A DNA stretch of 64,000 nucleotides from Entamoeba histolytica HM-1:IMSS (Eukaryota; Evosea; Mastigamoebida; Endamoebidae): positions 1 through 64,000 of the forward strand of contig NW_001914905.1 in the NCBI RefSeq assembly GCF_000208925.1, given 5' to 3'. The position numbers were made by a program, and so were the translations under genes. How positions within the stretch are numbered: position 1 is the first letter of the stretch; each line of letters opens with the position of its first letter. A model generated the notes under the pieces. The model worked only from the letters and a program-made list of their open reading frames with translations. It was not told where the DNA came from and made no database searches. Shown here piece by piece: positions 9,727 to 18,321 of the stretch.

Positions 9727-11130
9727 ATGAATCATAATTCACTTATCATGAGTTTATTGGAAAGGACACGACAACTACATGAAGAAATTGAGCTTTTTGA
9801 AGATGAGATAGTTAGAAGAATTAAGAATCAACCAGTTCTTCAAGAAGATAAAATCAAGAATGAACATATAATTATGAAACTCAATCACGAAATTAATCAA
9901 AGAACGGGAGAATTAATTAGTTTATATGAAGATAAAAATGGGAAGAAAGAAGAAGAGTTACAAATGATAAGTGGGAATGGAAATACTACTGACCTTTTAA
10001 AAATATTTTACCAAGGAATTGAACAAATAAAAAATGAATTTAAAGGAAAACCAGTTTCATTTATTGAAAGTGTTGGACCAAGTGATGATATTTATGAAAT
10101 TACAATACCATTTTCTGGTGAAGAAATGAATGGAAAATGTATTGATTTAATTGTGATATTTAATGAAATGATAAATTTAGTTGAAGATATTAGTCAAGAC
10201 GACTGGAAATATATTGATTATATTAGAGAGTTTTGGGAATGGGAATCACCGCAAAATCAGAAAAGAAGATATCATTGTTCATGTAATAAATGGAAGAAGT
10301 ATGTAAATAATATTTTAAACTATCTTATTAGTTTTATTGAAAGAAGTCAACCATTATTTGACATAAATATGAATATTAGTATTACTAAAAAACAATTTAG
10401 TGATGAACAAATTAATAACATGAATTATAAAGAAGAGGTATTAAAAAAGAATTGTTTTTGTGTGTATTGTGATAAAAAGTTTTCAAAAGAAACGGTTTTA
10501 GAATCTCATTTCAAAAGTAAAAAACATTTTCAAATGGTAAAAAAAAGTGAAGAAAGAAGTATTAACGAAACAATGTTATTAATAAAAGAATTAATGACAA
10601 ATGAAGAAATGAAAAAAGTAGTTCAATCAACAATAGAAAATTTAAACTTAAAAATGGGAAGAACAGTAAAAGAATTAGATGAAATAGCTAAAGGAAATAT
10701 TATAGATGAAATTGAAATAAATGAAGAAGATTTAGAAAATAATGAAGAAATAAGAAAAGGAATTGATAACTATCCAATTGGAGATGATGGAAGACCAATT
10801 CCATTTTGGTTATATAAACTTCATGGACTTGGAACAGAATTTAAATGTGAAATTTGTGGAAATAAAAGTTATTTTGGAAGAAAAGAATATGAAAAACATT
10901 TTCAAGAAGCTCAACACGTAAGAGGACTTAAATGTCTTGGTATAGCTAATTCTGTAGAATTTTTTGATATTTGTAGAATTAAAGATGCATTAGCACTTGC
11001 TCATAAATTAGATGTAATGAAAAAAGAAGCAGAATTTGATGTTGCAAATGATGAAGAATTTGAAGATGCTGAAGGAAATATTATTTTAAAGAAGGATTAT
11101 TTATTATTACAAAAGCAAGGATTGATTTAA
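9727..11130 (+). CDS. SF3A3: Splicing factor SF3a subunit 3 (SF3a60/PRP9)
   Basis: 467 aa. The N-terminal half is helical, with the family's LLERTRQLHEEIELFED opening and FYQGIEQIKNEF. There are two C2H2-type zinc fingers: CVYCDKKFSKETVLESHF...H (about 243-266) and CEICGNKSYFGRKEYEKHF...H (about 375-400). The second lies in the diagnostic PRP9/SF3a60 C-terminal block IPFWLYKLHGLGTEFKCEIC and ends LKCLGIANSVEFFDI. In other eukaryotes SF3a60 is part of U2 snRNP and helps in branch-site recognition, consistent with the small introns seen here. Length is near the human 501 aa. Confidence 0.95.
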   Translation: MNHNSLIMSLLERTRQLHEEIELFEDEIVRRIKNQPVLQEDKIKNEHIIMKLNHEINQRTGELISLYEDKNGKKEEELQMISGNGNTTDLLKIFYQGIEQIKNEFKGKPVSFIESVGPSDDIYEITIPFSGEEMNGKCIDLIVIFNEMINLVEDISQDDWKYIDYIREFWEWESPQNQKRRYHCSCNKWKKYVNNILNYLISFIERSQPLFDINMNISITKKQFSDEQINNMNYKEEVLKKNCFCVYCDKKFSKETVLESHFKSKKHFQMVKKSEERSINETMLLIKELMTNEEMKKVVQSTIENLNLKMGRTVKELDEIAKGNIIDEIEINEEDLENNEEIRKGIDNYPIGDDGRPIPFWLYKLHGLGTEFKCEICGNKSYFGRKEYEKHFQEAQHVRGLKCLGIANSVEFFDICRIKDALALAHKLDVMKKEAEFDVANDEEFEDAEGNIILKKDYLLLQKQGLI

Positions 11131-11561
11131 CTGAATTACCAAACCTAAAAATACAATAGTTTTTTAAAGATATTAAAAGTTATAAAAAAAGAGAATTAAA
11201 GAAGAAATTACATTATAATAATTTAATTAAATTTTTAATTCATATTAATTAAAGATTTTAGAAAATACTAAATTTGTATTAAAAAAAAAAAAAAAAGAAA
11301 AAAAGAAAAAAAGAAATTAAAATATAAATGAAAGTTGAATAACATCAAAAATAAAAAAATTCAAGATAAGTCTCTCTTCTTTACTATTTTTAAAATATGA
11401 AAATAGTTTTTGTCTGTTTGGCTCTTTTATATGAAATTAATACAAACAAAAGAAATAATAAAAAACTAATAAATATAGTTTATAACTGGAGTTATTGATG
11501 AAGAAATTCCTCTTTATTTAGTCTCTTTATAATGAGAACTTTGACTAAATAATAATAAAAT
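11131..11561. other. Intergenic with A-rich tract
   Basis: Spacer between SF3A3 and the small gene at 11562. A mostly-A tract with periodic G (AAAAAAAG-like units) lies at about 11280-11320. No coding frame is supported. GAGAACTTTGACT lies shortly before the next ATG and could be its GAAC element. Confidence 0.4.
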
Positions 11562-11927
11562 ATGATTGATTATCCTCATCATCCATTTGTTGATTATCCA
11601 TTAATAAATAAACCTAATGAATTAAATCAAAATAATGAACAATTATTATTAATAAGAGAATTGTTGGAAAATATAGAAATTCATCCTATTTCTCCAATTA
11701 AAAAAGAAAAAGAAATTGCCGATAATAAAAAACCAAAATCCCTTAACAATGAATTAAAGAAGTCTGAACAAAAATATCCTAAAATTCGTGTTTCACTTGA
11801 AGTATTTAATCAACTAAAACAAATTCAAAAACAAAAAAATTATAAGTCATTTTGTGAAGTTGTTTCTAAACTTCTTGAATTATATGAAGAACGTGATGTT
11901 TCTTCGTTAAGTAAAAGTATTGATTAA
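11562..11927 (+). CDS. Small protein with ribbon-helix-helix-like C-terminus
   Basis: 121 aa. The N-terminal 60 residues are Asn/Pro/His-rich and probably disordered. The C-terminal segment (about 83-115) KIRVSLEVFNQLKQIQKQ...SFCEVVSKLLELYEE has the layout of a ribbon-helix-helix DNA-binding unit: a short beta strand (KIRVS), a helix starting with a Glu-Val-Phe cap, a loop, then S-F-x-E-V-V-x-x-L-L. This fold is common in prokaryotic and phage repressors and antitoxins and rare in eukaryotes. Codon use looks like its neighbours, so recent transfer is not obvious. I do not recognise an orthologue; the fold call is pattern-based. Confidence 0.6.
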   Translation: MIDYPHHPFVDYPLINKPNELNQNNEQLLLIRELLENIEIHPISPIKKEKEIADNKKPKSLNNELKKSEQKYPKIRVSLEVFNQLKQIQKQKNYKSFCEVVSKLLELYEERDVSSLSKSID

Positions 11928-12091
11928 AACACATTTTCCTTCAACATTATATAATATTATTTACAATTAATTCCATTTCATTTTTATTATTTTAATTTTT
12001 TTGTTTTATTTAACAATATATTTTTATAAAAACAAACATTTATAAAAACAAAAAATAACAACATTAACCACCACACTTAATTTGAAAATGC

Positions 12092-12568
12092 TCATCTGTA
12101 TGATTTTTGGTATTTAGCACGAGCTCCTGGTCCTCCGAATTTCTTAGCTTCACATCTTCTTGGATCAGCAACAAGGAGAGTTCTATCATATTCAAGGAAT
12201 TTAGCTTTAAGTTCATTCTTTGTAGTTTCATCAACAAACTTTTGGTTATAAGCAATAAGAGCTTTAGCAATAGCTTGTCTAATAGCATAAGCTTGAGCAA
12301 CTTGTCCACCACCAGTGACTCTAATTTTAAGGTCTAATTTAGCATAACTTTCTTTACCAACAATGAATAATGGTTCAAAAACTTTAATTCTTAATACTGG
12401 TGGATTAATGAGATCAAGTGGAACACCATTAACTCTAATCATACCTTTTCCTTCTTTGCAAAGGCATACTGCAATAGCTGTCTTTTTCTTTCCAAAAACT
12501 TGAACACTCTTAAGAGCTTCAGTATGTTTCTTTTGAGTCTTTCCTGTGGCTTTTACTGCTGAAGACAT
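12092..12568 (-). CDS. RPS16: 40S ribosomal protein S16 (uS9)
   Basis: 158 aa and complete. It has the uS9 hallmarks: [53 protein letters not shown] and the universal C-terminal [14 protein letters not shown], whose tail reaches the P-site. It is a small-subunit head protein. It is divergent from the TBC-like gene, with 155 bp between starts, and has two strong AACCCTAAAAAAG boxes just upstream. Confidence 0.97.
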   Translation of the reverse strand: MSSAVKATGKTQKKHTEALKSVQVFGKKKTAIAVCLCKEGKGMIRVNGVPLDLINPPVLRIKVFEPLFIVGKESYAKLDLKIRVTGGGQVAQAYAIRQAIAKALIAYNQKFVDETTKNELKAKFLEYDRTLLVADPRRCEAKKFGGPGARAKYQKSYR

Positions 12569-12570
12569 TG

Positions 12571-12609
12571 CTCTTTTTTAGGGTTAGTTCTTTCTTTTTT
12601 AGGGTTCTT
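12571..12609 (-). promoter_or_regulatory. Tandem GAAC/AACCCTAAAAAAG boxes of RPS16
   Basis: On the minus strand the proximal box reads GAACTAACCCTAAAAAAGAG (12590-12571) and a distal box reads AGAACCCTAAAAAAGAAA (12609-12592). Both couple GAAC with CCCTAAAAAAG, and the proximal one ends 3 nt from the ATG. RPL11 carries a close variant. The core AACCCTA resembles the plant telo-box found at ribosomal protein genes. Function inferred. Confidence 0.5.
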
Positions 12610-12723
12610 TTTTGTTTTATATAGTTTAAATATATTAATATTAAGTATTTTTATATAATGTTATATAAAACATTTTATCGGTATTGAGAACTAAAAAATA
12701 AAACAAGTAGGAAGTTAATAGAA

Positions 12724-14076
12724 ATGAATCAAAGAAGAAGAAATAGATTATATAGAACACCATACCCATTTTCCGCTACCACACCATATGGAGAAGTTTT
12801 AACAACAAGAACTGAAGTACATAAATATAATAAACATTTGCCTACATCCCCTGACTTAAGTTTTCTTAAAAACTATTCTAAAGAATTACCTGAGATTAAT
12901 ATAACTCATCAAGAAGATATTTTAAAAGATGCCCAAAGAACAATTGTTAGAAACTCACATAATAAACAAGAAATGACAACTAAATTAATTCAAATTTTAA
13001 AATCTATAGAAGCTAGTTATGGAAATTATCTTCCTCAATTACTTCATCTTGCTGCTTCGTTACTTTTTGTAAGTAATGATGAGTCAATGACATATGGTGT
13101 ATTAGTAGAATTGATAAAAATATTAGATGATTATTTTACTGACAACATGATTGGTATTCAAGCTGATGTAGAATTGATTAAAAAATTAATTACTTTTCAA
13201 CACCCATCAATTTCAATTATTAATGTTATGTCCTCAGTAGTTTGGAGATGGTTATTAGGTTGTATGGCATCAGACTTTCCATTGTACACAACTATTGAAA
13301 CGATTCATTTAATTTTACTTAAAGGAAGATGTGGATTAGTATCATTATGTTATGGGTTACTGGAAAGGACAGTTGAATTTGATGATCCTGAAGCAATTAA
13401 ATATTACCCATTCACAGTCTATCGTTTTGGAAAAGTTACTGAGATTATGTCAACTTATCAAATCCCAAATTATATATTATTTCATAAGCAAGAGCTTGAA
13501 AAAATCAAAATAAACCAGTCTTTTTCTCTTCATTTTAAAATTCAATCTTCAATCGAGTTGTTGGTTAAAGGTGTTGGAAATATTTTATCTATTTCTCAAT
13601 ACGAAAGTGAAAATATTGTTAAAAAATGTAATAACTTTGGAGCAAAATCATGTGAATCTCTTGAAAAAAAGTTTTATGACTGCCAAAAATTGTACAAACT
13701 TTTTGGTGGGACTCGAAATGAAATGAAACATCTTCAATTATTTGGAATAATTGTTTGGGCGTTAGATGGAACATTAGAGTTAAGATGTAAAATTATTTTT
13801 GAAAATTTAAATCGACTACAAAAAGACTCATTAATGTTTGCTGACCTTGAAACTGGTATTAAAAGATTTAATGATTATTTGATTAGTGAAAAAAAAGATA
13901 GTAGTTGTATTGATGTTCATAATCTTAGACTCAAATATCCAGTTCAAAACATAACAATAAAAATGTTAAATCTGATGTGTAAGAATGAATTATCAATTTT
14001 GGTTGAAGGGTCAAGTTTAGGTATTGAAGGGTCAAAAATAAAAGACAAAATAATAGAAATGTATAGTTCAATATAA
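12724..14076 (+). CDS. TBC-domain-like protein (possible Rab GAP)
   Basis: 450 aa. Residues about 65-290 resemble a divergent TBC domain. There is an ILKDAQRT element corresponding to the arginine-finger motif IxxDxxR, then a helical block YGNYLPQLLHLAASLLF where the catalytic glutamine motif (YxQ) normally lies; here Q is one residue displaced (YLPQ). Then come YFTDNM and SSVVWRWLLGCMASDFPLY...ILLKG, matching the typical WxLxLF...P and LLxxG helices. Downstream it is helical with no recognised domain. If a true TBC protein it would stimulate GTP hydrolysis on a Rab, but the altered glutamine motif leaves activity doubtful. GAAC at 12688 lies about 35 nt before the ATG. Confidence 0.55.
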   Translation: MNQRRRNRLYRTPYPFSATTPYGEVLTTRTEVHKYNKHLPTSPDLSFLKNYSKELPEINITHQEDILKDAQRTIVRNSHNKQEMTTKLIQILKSIEASYGNYLPQLLHLAASLLFVSNDESMTYGVLVELIKILDDYFTDNMIGIQADVELIKKLITFQHPSISIINVMSSVVWRWLLGCMASDFPLYTTIETIHLILLKGRCGLVSLCYGLLERTVEFDDPEAIKYYPFTVYRFGKVTEIMSTYQIPNYILFHKQELEKIKINQSFSLHFKIQSSIELLVKGVGNILSISQYESENIVKKCNNFGAKSCESLEKKFYDCQKLYKLFGGTRNEMKHLQLFGIIVWALDGTLELRCKIIFENLNRLQKDSLMFADLETGIKRFNDYLISEKKDSSCIDVHNLRLKYPVQNITIKMLNLMCKNELSILVEGSSLGIEGSKIKDKIIEMYSSI

Positions 14077-14256
14077 TAATTGACTTTAACTAAGAGAAAA
14101 GGAATTATTTTAGATATATTACTACTTCCTAAAATAGTTTAAAGAAGGAGAAACCAAAAATAGAATCGTTTTGAAAAAGAAAAGTCAAGTCAAAGAAGTG
14201 ACAATAGATGATTAAGATCTCAACTCAAAACATTATCAAATTCAGTCATTAGATAT

Positions 14257-14850
14257 ATGTCATTTGAAGAAGTAAATTCTAATGAATATAAAAATCAAAT
14301 ATATTCTACATTCATTGATCAAGCACAACAAATATATAATCTTGAAATGATGAATGAAATGCTCAAACAACAACTCATGAGTTTTTCATGTAATACATTA
14401 AACACAAACCAAATTACTAGTTTTGATTCAGTGCTGGTTGATAGTAGTCCAAGTGAACAATCAAATGAAAAACCTGTTCAGAGTATGTTACAGTCACGAC
14501 GTTATTGGTCAACTGAAGAACATACTAAATTTATTAAAGCAATTACTTGGCTTGGATGTACTTCTACTAGACGTCTTCCAGTAAAATTAATTTCTAAGTT
14601 TGTTGGAACAAGGACTCCAGTCCAAGTAAGAACACATGCTCAAAAGTTTTTTGATGCCACAGAAAAGGCATCTGTTTGTTTTTTTTTTTGTTCATTAATG
14701 ATGTGGTATTAAAAAAAAATAACAATGTAGTTAGGACATAAAACTAATATGACAGTTTCAAACTGTGAATTGACTATTGAAGACATTAATGAATTAACAA
14801 AACTTAAAGAAGAATATACAAAGAATCGGTTTGATATCACTATGTTTTAA
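14257..14850 (+). CDS. SHAQKYF-type single-repeat Myb DNA-binding protein
   Basis: Exon 1 is 14257-14673; the intron is 14674-14730 (57 nt, GTTTGT...TGTAG, phase 0); exon 2 is 14731-14850. The product is 178 aa. Residues about 84-135 form a Myb repeat: YWSTEEHTKFIKAITWLG, then a second helix and a third helix ending RTPVQVRTHAQKFF. This is a variant of the SHAQKYF signature, with T for S and FF for YF. Such single-repeat Mybs are sequence-specific transcription factors in plants and amoebae. The N-terminus is Gln/Asn-rich. Without splicing, the T-rich intron is misread as a Phe-rich tail. Confidence 0.85.
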
Positions 14851-14913
14851 GATGGTTCTTATTTTTATTCGTGTATTAATAACATATTTCAAAATGAAAT
14901 AATATCTAAATGT

Positions 14914-16281
14914 TTAATTAATTGGTTTGTCTAATTCAAAAAATATAATACGAGTAAATGTTCCAATAAGTGATGAACACATTTTATCTAATAGCTCTTT
15001 TGGATCTAATCCATAGAAATACTTTGAAATATTTTGTTGGACTTGAAGTTGGCCTAGTCCATTCTCTCCTTTACGTATAAACAATACGTCGATTATTTGA
15101 AAGAATAAATTTTCATCACTTTCTTTTTCAGAAGCAAAATAAATAACTTTTTTTCCATCATAATTACGAGAAAATATTTCATGAATAGAAAACTGAAGGT
15201 CAATTGGTTTATTTAAGTTGATAGTAAAAATTTTCATTTTCTCATCATCAAGCCATTTTCCTTCTATTGTTAATGAATGAAAGACAAATCCAAATGCTTT
15301 TTTTGACCCATTAAAAATAATTCCCATCACATCTTTCTTTCCCATAACATGTTTATTAAATGACTTTCTTTCCCAACCATCATATACAGTATCAAAAATT
15401 ACTGTCATTTCTTTAAATCCTATTTTTTGTAATATTTTACTGCTCATTTTCTCTATTAAAACCATTTCATTTTGTTTAATTTCTTTTTTATGTTGTTTTT
15501 GTTTTAATTCATCAATTCTTTTATCTAATGAAGGGAAAGGTTTTTTTTCATTTTCTTCTGTTTTAAGTGTATTTTTATATGAATGGGTTTGTGTATCATA
15601 AATTTTATTTGTGGCATTAATAAAATTGTCTTCCCATTCTATTGAAGAATCATTATTTACTCTTAATGAAATACCATTATCAGAATCTTCCATATCAATA
15701 ACTACTTGATGTTTAGGTTGACAATTAGAATAATAATGATCAACATCATCCCATTCATCTATTTGTTCATTGGTAATATTATCCTTTTTATATTTATCAT
15801 TGATATTATCTTTTTTACTTAATTGAATTTTTAATTCATTTCCATCTATTTGTTCAAGATCAACTGATTGAAGTGTTTTAGTAAAATTTTCATGTTTTTG
15901 ATAAAATGGTATTAAATCTTCATGACGTTTTTTTACATTTTCTTCTATTCTTTGAATGATAGAATATTCATTTAAATTGAGTACTTTAATTTTTTCTATT
16001 GACTCTTGTTGAATATTAATAATTTCTTTATAATTTTGAATAATTTTTTGAGATAAATTAGCTAATTCAACACATCTTTTTTTTTCTTCATAAATTTTTT
16101 GAAGTCTTTTTTCCAAATCATTATCGTTTAATGATTTAATATCATTATAATAAATATCAAAATTATTTTTTCTTTCTTCTTTAACAATTTCTTCATATTT
16201 ATTAAATTCATTTTTAATTTGTTCAATATGATATTTAGTACTTTCTTTTACTGCTAATGTTTTTAATAAATCAATTTCCAT
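14914..16281 (-). CDS. TLDc-domain protein with long coiled coil (Entamoeba family)
   Basis: 455 aa. Residues 1-150 are strongly helical and charged (coiled coil). About 150-275 is acidic/polar linker. About 275-445 is the TLDc-like domain, with MTVIFDTVYDGWERKSFNKH, an IIFNGS strand, AFGFVF, a conserved late SDENLFFQI segment and KYFYGLDPKELL. The start MEIDLLKTLAVKESTKYHIEQIK matches the start of the 356-aa TLDc protein at 6171-7241, so it is a longer paralogue on the same strand 7.7 kb away. A role cannot be assigned from sequence. Confidence 0.72.
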   Translation of the reverse strand: MEIDLLKTLAVKESTKYHIEQIKNEFNKYEEIVKEERKNNFDIYYNDIKSLNDNDLEKRLQKIYEEKKRCVELANLSQKIIQNYKEIINIQQESIEKIKVLNLNEYSIIQRIEENVKKRHEDLIPFYQKHENFTKTLQSVDLEQIDGNELKIQLSKKDNINDKYKKDNITNEQIDEWDDVDHYYSNCQPKHQVVIDMEDSDNGISLRVNNDSSIEWEDNFINATNKIYDTQTHSYKNTLKTEENEKKPFPSLDKRIDELKQKQHKKEIKQNEMVLIEKMSSKILQKIGFKEMTVIFDTVYDGWERKSFNKHVMGKKDVMGIIFNGSKKAFGFVFHSLTIEGKWLDDEKMKIFTINLNKPIDLQFSIHEIFSRNYDGKKVIYFASEKESDENLFFQIIDVLFIRKGENGLGQLQVQQNISKYFYGLDPKELLDKMCSSLIGTFTRIIFFELDKPIN

Positions 16282-16424
16282 TCTTTTTAATTATGTTTTT
16301 AAGTTTCTTTTTTTATGGTTTTATTTATTATATTTTTACTATATTTTAAACTATTAAAAAAAAAATAAAATAAAAAACAAAATAAATTTTTTCTTTCATT
16401 AAAATTGTTAAATAAAAAATTCTT

Positions 16425-17141
16425 TTAATGAAAACCCATTTGATTTGGATTTGTAATTGGTGTTTTCTTTTTTTTCTGGTTATTTGCACTTTTTTTAAAT
16501 AAGTCTTCATCATCAAACACAATTGTTTTGCTAATTTTCTTTTCTTTTTTATTAAATTTATTAAATATTGGTTTTTTTTCTTTAACTATTGTATCATTTA
16601 TATTGTGTTCATTTACTCCATACAATTTATTTTGTTTTATTATTGAATCAAGTACTTCTTTTAATTCATCTTTTTCATCTTCATGATTTAAAGGTTCATC
16701 ATTATCATCTTCTTGTTCAATTAATTTAATAAAAAGTCCTTCATCTTTTTCTTCTAATTCAACAATTCCTTTTGTCTCTAAATATCTAACAAATCCTGAT
16801 AAAGAAGTCCATTGCGTAGAATTCATATGAATATGATTTTTATCTTGAATATATTCATTATAAATAATATTTGCATTAACTTGTTTTCTTTTATATTGTG
16901 TTTGTAATATTCTAATAAACCCATTTTGAAATTGATTAGAGAAATCTTTTTGGTATTTCATTGGATCAGAAGCATATAATTCCATCATCCTTCTATGACC
17001 TTCAGTTTCACAATGACATTTAAATCCATTTGCATCACGACATTGTTTTTGACACATTTGGCAATAATATTTAACTTTTTGTAATCCTTTTGCCTTTATT
17101 TGATTATCTGTTTTTCTTGATTGAGCATTGTAGATATTCAT
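16425..17141 (-). CDS. KIN17: KIN17-type DNA/RNA-binding protein (short form)
   Basis: 238 aa. The diagnostic N-terminus is intact: IKAKGLQKVKYYCQMCQKQC, then a C2H2-like zinc finger (CQMC...CHCETEGHRR). It is followed by the Kin17 mid (winged-helix) domain with the hallmark VNANIIYNEYIQDKNHIHMN and QWTSLSGFVRYL. The C-terminal about 90 residues are basic/acidic linker. Human KIN17 has about 393 aa and ends with tandem SH3-like/KOW modules; these are absent here, so this is a reduced version. KIN17 is a nuclear protein linked to mRNA processing and DNA-damage response in other eukaryotes. Confidence 0.9.
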   Translation of the reverse strand: MNIYNAQSRKTDNQIKAKGLQKVKYYCQMCQKQCRDANGFKCHCETEGHRRMMELYASDPMKYQKDFSNQFQNGFIRILQTQYKRKQVNANIIYNEYIQDKNHIHMNSTQWTSLSGFVRYLETKGIVELEEKDEGLFIKLIEQEDDNDEPLNHEDEKDELKEVLDSIIKQNKLYGVNEHNINDTIVKEKKPIFNKFNKKEKKISKTIVFDDEDLFKKSANNQKKKKTPITNPNQMGFH

Positions 17142-17220
17142 ACTAAAACTAAATTATTCAGTGAGATAAAAACTAAATATAATATATTTATAGTTTAATA
17201 TTAATAAGAAATGGTTTTAT

Positions 17221-18225
17221 TCAATTATTTCTTAATGATTTAAAAAATGGATGATTCATTGCTTCATCTGCTGAAAGCCTTTTTTGATGATCAAAGACTA
17301 ATACTTTTTCTAACAAATCTAATGCTTCTGTGGTACAAAAACTTTTATTATTTTCATTAATAAATTTTGAAAATGAAGACGTAGAATAATTTTTAAGTTT
17401 AAAGAGAAGAGAAGAATCTATGTTACAATTATATTTAGTAATATAAATATATAATTCATTAGTTCCAAATAATTGAACTATCTGAAGTAATTGATCATCA
17501 AAATCTCTCCCTTCAAAAATTGGTTCTTTTTTAAAAATTAATGAACCTAATATACATCCAAATCCCCACATATCTAATGAATAATCATATTGTTGCATAT
17601 TTAATAATAATTCTGGTGCTTTATAAGATCTTGACGCAACTCGTACGTTATATTCTTTTCCAGGATGATAAAATTCAGCTAATCCCCAATCAATAATTCT
17701 TAATTTTTTTGTATTTAAATCATAACAAATATTATCTGGTTTAATGTCTCTATGCATAATTCCTTTTGAATGTGCATATTTTAAAGCTTTAAGTAATTCA
17801 TATAAATAATACTGAATATCTTGAAGTGTAAATTTCTTATAAAAGAATTGAAATTTTGTATTTTCAATATATTCCATTACTAATGATGGTATCCCTGTTA
17901 TGTCTTCTTTTACACAATCATATAAACGAATTATATTTGGTCCATTAATTAGTCGTTGTAAAACTAATATTTCTCTTTTAAATCTATCTTCTTTAATTGG
18001 TTTAAGACATTTAATAGCACATGGATATAACCCTTCAGTAATAACTCCTTTAAAGACACTACTATACTTTCCTCTTCCAATTCTTGATACTATTTGATAT
18101 GGTTGTGGAGACCCCCAACTAATATTTACTTTCTCATAATTCCATTCTTCTTCTGGAACATTTGCTAATACATCTGCATATACTTTACTTATACTAACAG
18201 TGTGTTTTGCTGGACATTGTGACAT
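17221..18225 (-). CDS. CK2A: Casein kinase 2 catalytic subunit alpha
   Basis: 334 aa from Met at 18225. It is a CMGC kinase with CK2 alpha features: VYADV...EEWNYEK...WG near the N-terminus, glycine loop GRGKYSSVF, catalytic Lys in CAIKCLKP, HRDIKPDN, DWG in place of DFG, and VRVASRSYKAPELLL in place of the usual APE region. CK2 is a constitutive Ser/Thr kinase acting in nucleus and cytosol. The frame stays open to an upstream ATG at 18321; that would add 32 residues beginning MNSLLIVLLLTLVNS, which looks like a signal peptide. I prefer 18225 because it aligns with the family start and because TTGAACTT and an AT-rich tract lie between the two ATGs, as expected of a promoter. Confidence 0.92.
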   Translation of the reverse strand: MSQCPAKHTVSISKVYADVLANVPEEEWNYEKVNISWGSPQPYQIVSRIGRGKYSSVFKGVITEGLYPCAIKCLKPIKEDRFKREILVLQRLINGPNIIRLYDCVKEDITGIPSLVMEYIENTKFQFFYKKFTLQDIQYYLYELLKALKYAHSKGIMHRDIKPDNICYDLNTKKLRIIDWGLAEFYHPGKEYNVRVASRSYKAPELLLNMQQYDYSLDMWGFGCILGSLIFKKEPIFEGRDFDDQLLQIVQLFGTNELYIYITKYNCNIDSSLLFKLKNYSTSSFSKFINENNKSFCTTEALDLLEKVLVFDHQKRLSADEAMNHPFFKSLRNN

Positions 18226-18321
18226 TGGAAATTTGTTTACTAATTGAAGTTCAAGTGAAAAATAATTAAATTGAAAAGAATTTACTAATGTCAATAATAA
18301 AACTATTAATAAACTATTCAT

